Source of the DNA: Yamagishiella unicocca | Taxonomy: Eukaryota > Chlorophyta > Chlorophyceae > Chlamydomonadales > Volvocaceae | Assembly: GCA_003116995.1 (NCBI GenBank) | Contig: BDSL01000133.1 | Coordinates: forward strand, 1-64,000 | Length of the DNA stretch: 64,000 nt | Direction of reading: 5' to 3' | The notes under the pieces: generated by a model | Databases searched by the model: none | What the model was told of the DNA's origin: nothing | Seen by the model: only the letters and a program-made list of their open reading frames with translations | In this document: piece by piece, positions 22,291-32,005 of the stretch | Numbering within the stretch: the first letter of the stretch is position 1 | Layout: each line of letters begins with the position of its first letter | Program-made: the position numbers and the translations under genes

Positions 22291-23166
22291 TTGTTCATAA
22301 TGGCTGGCGCCGCCGTGTGGGCTTCGGCACGGAAGGATATTAAAACTGCCCTAGGTAAAGCGCAAAACTTCCACGACCAGGCTGCAAGTGGATGGGAGGA
22401 CGAGGAGGACATCGAGGCGCTTAGGATTTCCTCGGGGAAGATGGCCAGCTCCTCGAAGGCTGTCCTTGACCTGGCGGTCAACATTGAGACCACGTATGGC
22501 GACGCCATCACGGACCTGCAGGCGTTTAAAGGCACGACAACGTTTGCCGCTAAGTACGCATTTTGCGCTTTGCGTGAGCCGCGCACCTTTTGCCTCCATC
22601 TCTGCCAGCCTTGTCTCAGCACTGAAATGACTCCATACTGTAGGTACCGCGACCATGTGTCGGCGTTCGAAGACCTGGTCTTCGTCAGCATGGTCATGCC
22701 CATAACGATGGAGCCAAAGTTGGCCGCGGCGGTGGCGACGAAGGTTGGCGTCCTCTCATCACTGGGCACCCTCCGGCTCATGGAGAAACGTCGCGATGAA
22801 CGCGCCGCGGCTTTCGTGTGCGCGTTCAGCTGGGTCAGTTCGGCCTGGGATGATGCAGTGGAGGCCGCAGGACTCAGCTTGAGTGACTACGCGGCAGTGC
22901 GAGCATTCAAAGGCAATAGCAACGAGAGCTTCCACGCTGCCGACGACCCTCAGCAGGCCCTGCTGGTGCTGGGTGGCAACATGCCTGTTCCAGAGGACGT
23001 GCAGGCATACAAGGAGCCCCTCCTTGCTCTTTTGAGGATCCTGGCGAGATCGGAAGGTACGACGATAGCGGAAGGTACAAGGAGGAGGGGATGCATGCGG
23101 CTCGGTGGGGAGGCGGGTGGGGGATGGGGTGGAGAAGGGGTGATATCGGTTGCTGCGGTGGGATGA
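22291..23166 (+). CDS. Unidentified helical protein
   Basis: The ATG at 22291 opens a frame reading MAGAAVWASARKDIKTALG. A clean 90-nt intron is likely at 22554-22643 (GTACGC...TGTAG), joining FAAK to YRDHVSAFED. Because 90 is a multiple of three and holds no stop, the unspliced frame is also open. A second donor at 23057 (GTACGA) could pair with an acceptor ending at 23306, giving a short last exon with a stop at 23315-23317. Otherwise the frame ends at 23166 in low-complexity glycine. The product (about 250 aa) is rich in Ala and predicted helical, with no signal peptide or membrane segment visible. I recognise no family. Start and exon 1 are convincing, the 3' end is not. Confidence 0.6.
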   Translation: MFIMAGAAVWASARKDIKTALGKAQNFHDQAASGWEDEEDIEALRISSGKMASSSKAVLDLAVNIETTYGDAITDLQAFKGTTTFAAKYAFCALREPRTFCLHLCQPCLSTEMTPYCRYRDHVSAFEDLVFVSMVMPITMEPKLAAAVATKVGVLSSLGTLRLMEKRRDERAAAFVCAFSWVSSAWDDAVEAAGLSLSDYAAVRAFKGNSNESFHAADDPQQALLVLGGNMPVPEDVQAYKEPLLALLRILARSEGTTIAEGTRRRGCMRLGGEAGGGWGGEGVISVAAVG

Positions 23167-24530
23167 TAGGACGTGGTGGGAATGGCGGCATAGGCATCAG
23201 CCTGTCATGCCTACTGCTGGGTTACGTTCTGAGTTGGCGGACCCCACGAACGCTGCTATAGTCGCTGCCTGAATTCCGCACCCCACTCCCTGCGTCTCCC
23301 TTGCAGGCGCCCGGTGATGTGTTATGCTTCGGGTGGTAGCCGCTGCCGCGCCCAGACCTGGCCCCTTCACAGCAGCCAGGAACTGGTTTGACAGGAGACG
23401 AGAGGCGGGGGGCCCGCTAGAGAACCTGCTAAGCAACAGGCCGTTGCGGGCGACCTTGCCCAGAAAGGGCGGGTTGCCGGGCCAGCGACGGCGATTGCGG
23501 TAGGGGTGTGAGGGCGGTGGTGGATGACGTGGTCGCCGTTACTGCGGACTGCGTTGGTACCATGGCACTGCTTCTGGGGTTTGCACTCCGCGAGGGCGGC
23601 ACTACCGGCCAGGGCGGACAAGCTAGACACGCGGGTACAGTGCGCTTCTGGTCGGTCCGTGGATCTGAGGAGTGACGTTCTGTGTGCGGGACAGGGGATG
23701 GGTATGCGGGAAACCGTGCGGCGGAGGGGGTGCAGCTTGTAGCGACGGTTCGGGGCTACGACGAGGTGTTGAACCGACTTGCCCCAACTGTGTGTGACGT
23801 CCGTTTCGGGTTTGGCGCTCTTTCTCGCGTCTGGGGCTTCTCGCGGTCCGTGTCGTGCTTGTGGTTCCCTGCTCAGCGGCTTTCCACGTTGCTTGGGTAG
23901 TTGATGTCTGAGTCTTCGTTTCCTTTCTCCTCGTCCTCTCTGTCCCTGTTACGTGTTCCCTTAGAGAAAAATCACCCCGGGGTGGGCGCGAGGTGAGGCC
24001 AGGCCACGGCGAATCGCGGGATACGCCCCGACAGCACCACTTCTGGGCGTGCCCGGTGGCCCAAGCCGTCGTGGAGCAGGTGGAACCCAGGCTGGGGACG
24101 GCCATCACCGGGGCCAATCTGTGGTTGGTGTAGGCCCCGGGGCATACAGAGCAAAGTCCACGTCATTTGGCAAATCGTCTTCCAGTATTCTGATGAATGA
24201 CGTTGTACTCGCTTATACTCAAAGACGTTTTTTGTTTAGCTTGCCGAAGATATGCGCTTAGATGCGTCGTTGTTTAAACATACTTTTGGAGAACGGAAAG
24301 CGCTAACCGCACCACTTCTTTGTGTTCTGGAAATGGCGCGATGGGAAATAGTAACCTGCTTCGCGATGACGGATTGCGACTTGCGGTTTGCGACTTGCGA
24401 CTTATCAGCTAACCTTCCTGAGGAAATTTGTAACATTTTGATTTGTTTGACAGGCATTTCAACTGCGATTATTATTTGATAGCGGTGAAACTGGTGAAAC
24501 TGCAGTTACTGTACAGGAAATTGTACCGCT
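23167..24530. other. No gene assigned
   Basis: Only short frames with no recognisable domain occur here. A minus-strand frame at 23436 resembles a mitochondrial presequence but leads nowhere (see rejected items). An AT-richer patch with repeated GACTTGCGAC-like words lies at 24368-24402. Confidence 0.4.
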
Positions 24531-24707
24531 TTCTTAAGAGCAGGACACGGAGTTCTGCGTCATACGCGTTGCACGTCACCGCGCTTTTACTTACTCTTTT
24601 TCTATTTTTTTTCTTTACACAGCTCCGACAGGCCGCCTCCACAGGTTTGCCGGTAGTCAGTTCCAGTGCTCCAGCATGCGCCCACAAAATTGGTGTCCGA
24701 CGACCAT
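24531..24707 (+). repeat. Dispersed intron-repeat family, truncated copy R5
   Basis: Repeats 13480-13634 almost exactly (CATACGCGTTGCACGTCACC, ACACAGCTCCGACAGGCCGC, GGTGTCCGACGACCAT) and then breaks off 31 bp before the family end. Confidence 0.85.
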
Positions 24708-24950
24708 CACTCCGGGAACGGCAGGTCTTGAGACACTCTTGAGATTATCTTAATCAATTTTCCAAGCCACATCTTGAGAGGGCTTCTTAGGAGAAACCCT
24801 CAAGAGCCAAGCTGAAGACCCCGCTGAAGATCCGGGTGAAGTAAACTGCTCAAGATGTTACACCGAAGAGGCCAGCTCAAGGTTGGGCTCAAGATCCAGG
24901 CTCAAGGCCTCAACACAAGCCGACGTCTTAAGACTGAGCTCAAGCCTGCA

Positions 24951-25199
24951 GCTAAAGACCCATCTCAAGCCCGCAACCAAGCACACGCTAAAGACCCATC
25001 TCAAGCCCGCAACCAAGCAGATGCTAAAGACCCATCTCAAGCCCGCAACCAAGCACACACTAAAGACCCATCTCAAGCCCGCAACCAAGCAGTAGTAAAA
25101 GACCATCTCAAGCCCGCAACCAAGCAGTAGTAAAAGACCATCTCAAGCCCGCAACCAAGCAGTAGTAAAGACCCATCTCAAGCCCGCAACCAAGCACAC
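24951..25199 (+). repeat. About 36-bp minisatellite, 7 units
   Basis: Units of CATCTCAAGCCCGCAACCAA joined by variable AGACC/GCACACGCTA spacers repeat seven times. Degenerate CTCAAG-rich sequence precedes the array from about 24770. An open frame across it (KDPSQARNQA repeats) is due to the 36-bp period being a multiple of three. Confidence 0.92.
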
Positions 25200-25252
25200 T
25201 CTTTAAGTTTAAGTGGTCAACATGTCATGGTCAAGCACACTACCTATATATA

Positions 25253-25810
25253 TCAGGACATGCCACAAAATGAGTAGCCTGCCTGAGTAACTGCACGAGT
25301 CAACCTGCACAAGTCAACCTGCCCCCAATGTGCCGTGCTCCATTTGGCCATATGTATCCATCCCTGGCCACCTGCCGCCCTGCAGAGCATCTGACTACTT
25401 GCCGGCACGTCGTCCCTGCTTCTGGGCCGCCTTCTGGGCCCCTTTACCCACCCCGTCCGGCCCCGTCCGGCGCCTTGCGTGTCGTACGGGTTGGCTTGCC
25501 ATCTGCGCCCCCCCCCCTGCTTTACGCGGGGTACCTTCTGGGCCCCCTTATCCACCCCGCCCTTCTTGCGTTTCTTCAATGGAGGACTTGGGACGCCGTA
25601 TGCGCCACCCCCCTGCCTAACGCCCTCTCTGTCATCATCTTCATCCTCCTCCTCCTCATCACCGTGCTTGGCGCCATCCGATACTCCACTGTCGGAAGTG
25701 GCCTCGCCACTCTCGCCACTGCTGTCGCTGCTCTCCATGCTGTTCGCCTCCTCGTTACCCTCCTCCACCCGGTACAGCTCCAGGCGCTCCTGCAGGGTGG
25801 CATGCGCCAA
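25253..25810 (-). CDS. Partial unidentified gene with acidic tract and basic nuclear-signal-like cluster
   Basis: The minus-strand frame begins at the duplication breakpoint (25800) and reads LQERLELYRVEEGNEEANS, a Ser/Glu/Asp-rich tract (DEEEEDEDDDRE), then PLKKRKKG, which resembles a nuclear localisation signal. The last 80 codons look less protein-like. The absence of any start and the position against the breakpoint suggest an exon cut by the duplication, with the preceding bases contributed by a repeat. No domain recognised. Confidence 0.35.
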   Translation of the reverse strand: MAHATLQERLELYRVEEGNEEANSMESSDSSGESGEATSDSGVSDGAKHGDEEEEDEDDDREGVRQGGGAYGVPSPPLKKRKKGGVDKGAQKVPRVKQGGGRRWQANPYDTQGAGRGRTGWVKGPRRRPRSRDDVPASSQMLCRAAGGQGWIHMAKWSTAHWGQVDLCRLTRAVTQAGYSFCGMS

Positions 25811-25935
25811 CTATCCTGTCACGTTGCGTAAAACGGTTTTTATACACCCCCTGCTCCCCAGCCCTCCCTTCCCCTGCTCCCCGCCCCTCCTGCCCCCCGC
25901 CCCCGTTCCTCGCCCCTCCCCCCCTCCCCCCTCAC

Positions 25936-27056
25936 CTGCTCCCACATGACCCACAGATAGTCAATCAGGTACCCGGCGATGAGCACGATGCCGTACCCCA
26001 CAATGGACAGCAGCCCCGCCAGCCAGCCACACGAGGGGCTGGTAGGGGGCCCCCAGTGCCGCCCGGTTGCCCACCAGCAGCCCCAGCACCGCCACACCCA
26101 GGCAGCACAGCGCGGCCGTGTAGGGGCCGCAGCCCACCAGCGAGCTGCAGGAGGACGGCCGAGCGAGGTGCGACAACGAGAGCTGCGCACTCGGGGGGGG
26201 GGGAGGAAGGGGAGGTCGGTCCGGGCAATAAAGTGCGACGGAGAGGAGTGCAACCAAGGTTGGGGGGGTGGGACGGAGGGAGCGACGCAATGGCAGTGCG
26301 CGAAGCCCAGGGAAAGAAGGGCGGCGCGGGCATTGACACTGCTGTCGGGTCGGGTCGGGTCGGGCCCTACTGGTTACGCCTCCCAGCTCACCACTCCGCC
26401 TCCAATGACACTCCCCCAGGTCATGGCTCCCAGCTGGGTGGCGCACGCCATCAGCCTCGAGCCGATGTGGTTGTCCGGGGAGAGCACCGCCATAACCACA
26501 GTCAGCAGCACAGCGCCCAGGCAGGACAGCGGGAACGTCAGGGGCCTGCGGGGGGGGCACAAGGAAGGGCGTTGGGACCCACGTGATAGGGACTGGGAGG
26601 GCGAGGGCATCAGCCGCGTCTAACCAGGAAAGGAAGACTGAGCACCATGGCAGGGAAAGACAACCCTGTGGCGGCGCACGTAGAGTAGATGGGTGAGACA
26701 GCTGCGGGAGCTTGGGTGGGGTGGCGGGGGCATATACACCAGGCGTGCAATGGGGCCGCCTGTTGAGGCCCGTGGGTCTAATCTTCGCCGCACAAGCAAT
26801 CGGTGAGTTTGCGGACTGCCTTTTCCTTCACGCGTCAAAATCAGGTTGTGGCAGAGCAGCTTATGGACGCCCGACGCGATTGGACGCCCGACGGCCTCTC
26901 GAACACTTACTTGACGAAGCTGAACAATCCGACCAGAACATTAGCGATACTGAATTGCACAGCACATTGAAATGGAGGCGTTAGGGCGAAGCATCGCCCA
27001 GCCTCCAGCCATTTGTCAACGTGAACTCGATAATATGGCGTTCCCGCTCTTGCCAT
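25936..27056 (-). pseudogene. FUSC-like membrane protein, truncated frameshifted copy 2 (exons 1-3 only)
   Basis: Exons lie at 27056-26911, 26545-26392 and 26182-25936 with intact splice sites. Exon 3 has the same 4-bp insertion as copy 1, so the break happened before the direct duplication. The duplication edge at 25801 removes everything downstream. No functional product is expected. Confidence 0.87.
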
Positions 27057-27670
27057 TTACGAGCTGTAGGAGCACCGGAGCCCAAAAGAGCCCAATGTCC
27101 AAGGGCTTTGACCTCTGGCAAGAATGGTTGCCATGCAGGGTTCATCGGTAAAAGCAACATTCGTCGTCCAACTTCGCCCAAACTGAAGATAGTAGTCAAT
27201 CGACAGCAATAGGTACGAATCTAAGGACGCTACAACCGCTGAGACGTTCACCCAAAACATGAGTTGAGCTAAACAGAGGAAAAGCAGTTGGTAAGTTGAG
27301 CTGAAGAGAGGAAAAACATACCAATAGTTGGTACAGTATAAGTTATCATACTAGTAGACACTGTTACCTAATGAAATCTACGAGGAACTGATGGAATTTG
27401 GCTAACCATAACCTTGGCCGTACAATGCCACCAGAATGACGGATATGATGACGAAAAGGTCACCATTCACGCTGATCTGTGGGGGATGGGCATAACGCTC
27501 ATGCGCGATGATGTAGGCCATGAATATCGACAACCAACAGGGACTAGCAAGCGTGTTGCCGCTCAGCGATCACGGGTACCAAGAAGTATTTGGTGCATTC
27601 TTAGGCTATTTTATCCTTCACGCAAAGCATTGGTTTGCAAGCCGCCTGGCTCGTCTGGGCGTTACGAGCT

Positions 27671-29140
27671 CCTCCGCACGACCATCCACGCTGATCCACG
27701 GCCATCCTCCGCCACCCTCGGAGCAGCCGCTGTCTCCCACGCCTTCACCGACCAACCCCAACACGTCTAGCCTTTCATCGTCATCGCCACCACCCTCTAC
27801 CCCCCATAAGCCCGACAATAAGCCCCGCCACCACGTGACCTTTCACCCTCACCCCGCCGCAGCAACCCTACAAAGGTGTTGACGGGTGTTGGTGATACCA
27901 TTGTTATCCGGGTCTTCCCGCTCCGCGACTTCGACACCCTCTTCGACACCCTCCTCGCCTCCACCTTCATATATCTGCTTCGGCCCTGCCCTTGTCCAGC
28001 AGACCTGCGGTATATCCCCATGGGCATCTCCTCCTCTCCCTTCATCGCCAACCTTTTCCTCGCCTGGTCCGGATCGAACTTCCTCTGCCAAAGCCTCCGG
28101 CCCGACCTCGCACCAGCTGCCCGTGCCGCCCTCGCCGCCGTCGCCTTCTCCCTCCGCTTCCTGGACGACCTCTCCCTCCAAACCCCCACCTGGCCGCCCT
28201 CCTATACACCACCAGCACCCATCTGTGCCTCCACGGCATCTATCTTCCCCGCCCTTTGCGTCGAACCCCAGGACCACGCCCGCTTCCACCACAACGATAT
28301 GCCCTTCCTGGAACTCCTACTCGTCCCCATCAAAGACAATAACCTCTGCCCGCATCGCTCCTCCGACTGTACCACAAACGCGTCCAGCCCCGTCCGCCTC
28401 ACCCGCTTCATCCTCGTGTACTCCAACGCCAATGGATCTTCCAAGCGCCACCAGCCAGTCCCATCGGCAGTTCCACCGCCTTCATCGCATCAACACCAAC
28501 CTCCATACCTTCTTCCTCGAGATTGGGCCTGGTCCTCAACGCCCTCGTCGCTAAAGGCCGCTCCCAACGCCGAGTGGTCACCAAACTCCACGAACTCATC
28601 GCCGCTTCCCCTTTCCTCTACCACCATGCCCGCCGCGCGGGCAACGTCAACCTCCTGCTGGTCGACGTCCGCCGCCACCTGTGAACACACGCCAGCACCC
28701 CCCCGCCTCCCCCAAGTCCCCCGCTAGCCCCGCCCCCCTACAACTAACCCCACACTTGCCCGAGCCCTCCGGTACCTGAGGTCGAAGGCTGCGTTCTACC
28801 TGGCCGCCGCTGCTTCCGGCAGCTAGGCCCACACCGTGTCGGGCCAGCCAGCAGCTAGCCCCGGACTTCCCTTGCAGACCTGGCGCCACGCAGCCGCAGC
28901 TAGCAGACCCCTTAGCCGCCATCTCTCCTTTAACCACCCCAGGACTCTCAGCTCGGCAGCCCGCCCCCGCCTCTCTCGGCACCCCACCCCACTCCAGCCC
29001 CCTTCCTCCCCCATCGCTGTCCGCTCTCCCATCGCTCACCACCTGCCCCAGTTCTCCAGCTAGCGCCCAAAATCGGTTTCGCGGAACGCTTCCTTGCGTC
29101 GCGCGGGGTCCTCGCTTCCTGTCGTCTCGCCGTAGCCGAT
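27671..29140 (+). mobile_element. Decayed reverse-transcriptase element, copy 2
   Basis: This is the duplicate of 15501-16965. The palm motifs IPMG and FLDDL are at about 28014 and 28158. Small indels relative to copy 1 (a 3-bp loss near 28266, extra bases near 28535 and 28656) move the frame junctions, so the 283-codon frame 27876-28727 crosses between RT and non-RT frames. It is non-functional. Confidence 0.65.
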
Positions 29141-29575
29141 TTAGCTGTACTATGAAGTGTACATAATCCAGTGCCGACGCAAACTGGGCGGCCACACCCA
29201 CACGACACAAGGGGGCTGGGGGGGTTCTGACACCTTTGCTTCCCACGGTGGTGCGGGCATACAGGGGAAAGACCCCCTCAGTTCCCCACCCCCTTAACAC
29301 ACGCTAGGGCTACGCCCAGCGACACTATTATTATTACTATTATTACTGGCCCGACCCAGCGGTGAAATTCACCTGGCCAGGGCCCAGAGTGTGCGGCGAT
29401 GGCGGTCGGCGCGAAGCATGCGGGCAAGAGGCACCGTCAGGTGTCAGCAACAGCACATGTGTGCGACACGGGTGCGTGGGCAGGGTCCAAAACAATGAAG
29501 AATCCCCAGCGGCGCGGCGGGGGGAAAGGAGGGGAAGTCGACAGGAAACCCTTGGGTCAGCACCTTAAGGACAAG
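29141..29575 (+). repeat. Dispersed intron-repeat family, copy R6
   Basis: Duplicate of 16966-17395, with the same CCTGGCCAGGGCC and GTCCAAAACAATGAAGAA blocks. Confidence 0.65.
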
Positions 29576-32005
29576 TAAAACTACGGGTTTGATAGGGGGA
29601 TGGGGAGGGGCAGATTGAGAGGACACCCTCGAGGGTAGGGGGGTTGTCAAACGGCGGGTGGCTGGGAGGCGGCGGGTGTCGGTATGATACGAGTCGCGAC
29701 GGCGAGTGATGTGGCCCAAGCAAGACCGCCCTATCCCTTACCGCCCAGCCATGCCGGGGCCCCCCCGCCCGGAATCCGACCCAGCCTGCGCTCACCCACT
29801 GCGCCCTGCGAGCAGCCTCCTCCGCGGGGTCATGGTCGGGGTCCGCACGCTCCACCGCCGCAGCCGCTTGGCCCCCTTGGCGGCCCCGGCAGCCGCCTTC
29901 GCCTCCAGGATGCGGGCGGGCGCTATGGGCCAGGTGCGGCCCGCGGACACCCTCCGCCCCAAGCAGCCCAGCAGATAGAGGTAGCGAGCTCGGTCCTGGC
30001 GCCATGAGCGGAGGCGGGGCGGGGCAAGACGGTCAGCAACCGGGCGCGGATTGAAGCGGCAGGTGTAGGCAATCAGCTCGGCACGCAACACAGGCAGCCA
30101 GGGGCCAGGGGTGTGGGGCCAGACAGTAGGGTTGTTGCGTGCTGTTGCTGTGGACTCTGCGGCGGCCGGTCCTGCCGCCTCTCACGGACGTGTGGCAGCC
30201 GCCTCGGCGTAGGGCGGCGGCACCACGCTGAGGGGGTGTGGGATGGTGGCGTCCAGGCAGCTCGCCACGCCACCGGGCACCAGCGCGCCGCTGCGTGCGG
30301 CAGATGTCCTGGGCGGCACAAGCCCCTGAGGGCGGCAGCTGCAGCCTGAGCGTTCGAATACCATCCGCCTAACTGACCCAGCATCCTACCCTCCCGGCCA
30401 CCCATCATCCACAGGGCTCCGAGCTCGCCCCTGCGCTTCTGCTGCGGCACACCCCAACCCTCTCCGCCACGTAACCTCAAACGCGTGTTCCGGACTATTA
30501 TACGTTCGACAATGCGCCTCTCTGCCCTGCGTGCGTGGGGTCTGTGACAGGGGGTGCCCTGGGAACGATTGTTACACCACTATGATGCATCCACAAATCA
30601 GTCCCTGCGTCGGACCAAGCTGTCGCACCCGTCCGGCTAGGTTTCGTTCCATGGAGTTTTGCGGCCCAGCGGTGCTTCGGAACACATTTCGGACGCGGAC
30701 GTGGTCAAGCACAAGAAGCGCAGCTTCGAGCCGTCGTCCGCCTGAAAGTTTTCCTAGCCAGAACTCCGCCCAGTGTCCAAAACCAACATGGGCGCAGCAC
30801 GCGAGGGGCTGGGTGCCTGTTGGATGAGCCCTCCGGCACCCTACGGGTACCTTCGGGTCCTCATCCAGGGCACTGGAAAACAACCTTCTCTCACGTCTCC
30901 AAAAACTCTTCACCACCTAGCTACCGCACTACGTACCGGCCGCCTGGCGCTATCGCAACCAGTCCAAAACACACAATGTGGGCATCTCAACGCATGGAAT
31001 TCAATATAGGTTCGTTTGGCTGGATGTGGCCACAGCAGCCGTCCCGTGTCGTTGTGCCGGCGTGTCCAGAGTAAGGTAGCCGAAAACCCTGAACCCTGCC
31101 CTTATGCCTGGCGCCCCGCGAGCAAGTGCAGACGCCAGGAGACCGTGGCGCATCGCCCCGGAACCACCCCGCCGTGCGACGCACCTGCACGTACCTTCGC
31201 GAGCACGGGGTGACCTCACCCAGCAAAGAGCACGGCAGCCACTGACGACCTCGCCCACAGCACACAAGTGGTGCGTGTGTACAGCAGCACACAGATTTTT
31301 GGAGGTATTGCACACTCCCGCTCTGCAAAATCCGCTAAAGCCACTGGCTCCACGGCAAGGAAAAAATGCGTCATGAATGCCCGTACATCGCCACATCGTC
31401 TGCCCGTCCGTCTACTACATTCTGTATTCCGTTATTCCATACAGCACCCTGCCACGAACCAGGCACTTGATCTCCTGCAGCTGCCCTCGCAAGTGACTCT
31501 ACCCTGCCTCTTGGCTCCAGCTCCCCCACCGTCGTTTCAAAAACACATCGAAAGGGAGCGGAGTGCCGTAGTGACTCCAGTGGGGGAGGCCGCATCAGGC
31601 CGCACTCCAACGACGCAACACGCTGGCGCAGGCCCATCTGTTCCACCAGCCCTGCAGCGGTAGCGACTGAGCTACGCCGCTCCCTGATGCCGTATTGCCG
31701 TACTACTGCATAACGCAGGGGCCACGCACGGGTGGTGCATCCTGCAGCCACGCGCACCGCAGCGATCAGCCAGCGACTGCGCAGGCGATGCTGCTGCTGC
31801 TGCTGCTCAGCGCAGTCACACTACTTCACACCACTTCACGCAGCCCTCCGGGCGCCGCACGGCCCCCAGCCGCACACCACGGTCGCCAGCTCTCACCCTG
31901 GCACGGCTTCGAAGGGCCGCGTCCACAGTAGCTCCGATAGTCCAACCATGTATTTCTGCGCGCAAGCTCGAAAGCGGCCCCCCCAAACTAATCGCCGGCC
32001 AGCTT
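29576..32005. other. Duplicate of 17400-19827; possible unresolved exons, no gene assigned
   Basis: The same minus-strand protein-like frames as copy 1 occur at 29565-30480, and the same featureless sequence follows. Near-identity to copy 1 includes the open frames, so it is not evidence of coding constraint: the copies are too young. Confidence 0.3.

Noticed and set aside
23197..23436. Minus-strand frame starting MLSRFSSGPPASRLLSNQF, like a mitochondrial presequence
   Set aside because: Any continuation would run into the opposite-strand gene at 22291-23166 and no following exon was found. Ser/Arg/Ala composition is common in random GC-rich frames.
24855..25130. Frame with KDPSQARNQA repeats
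   Set aside because: A 36-bp minisatellite keeps the frame open; no start context, domain or flanking coding sequence.
27876..28727. 283-codon frame as an intact RT gene
   Set aside because: Compared with copy 1 it switches out of the RT frame after about 28430, ends in unrelated frame sequence and lacks the N-terminal half.
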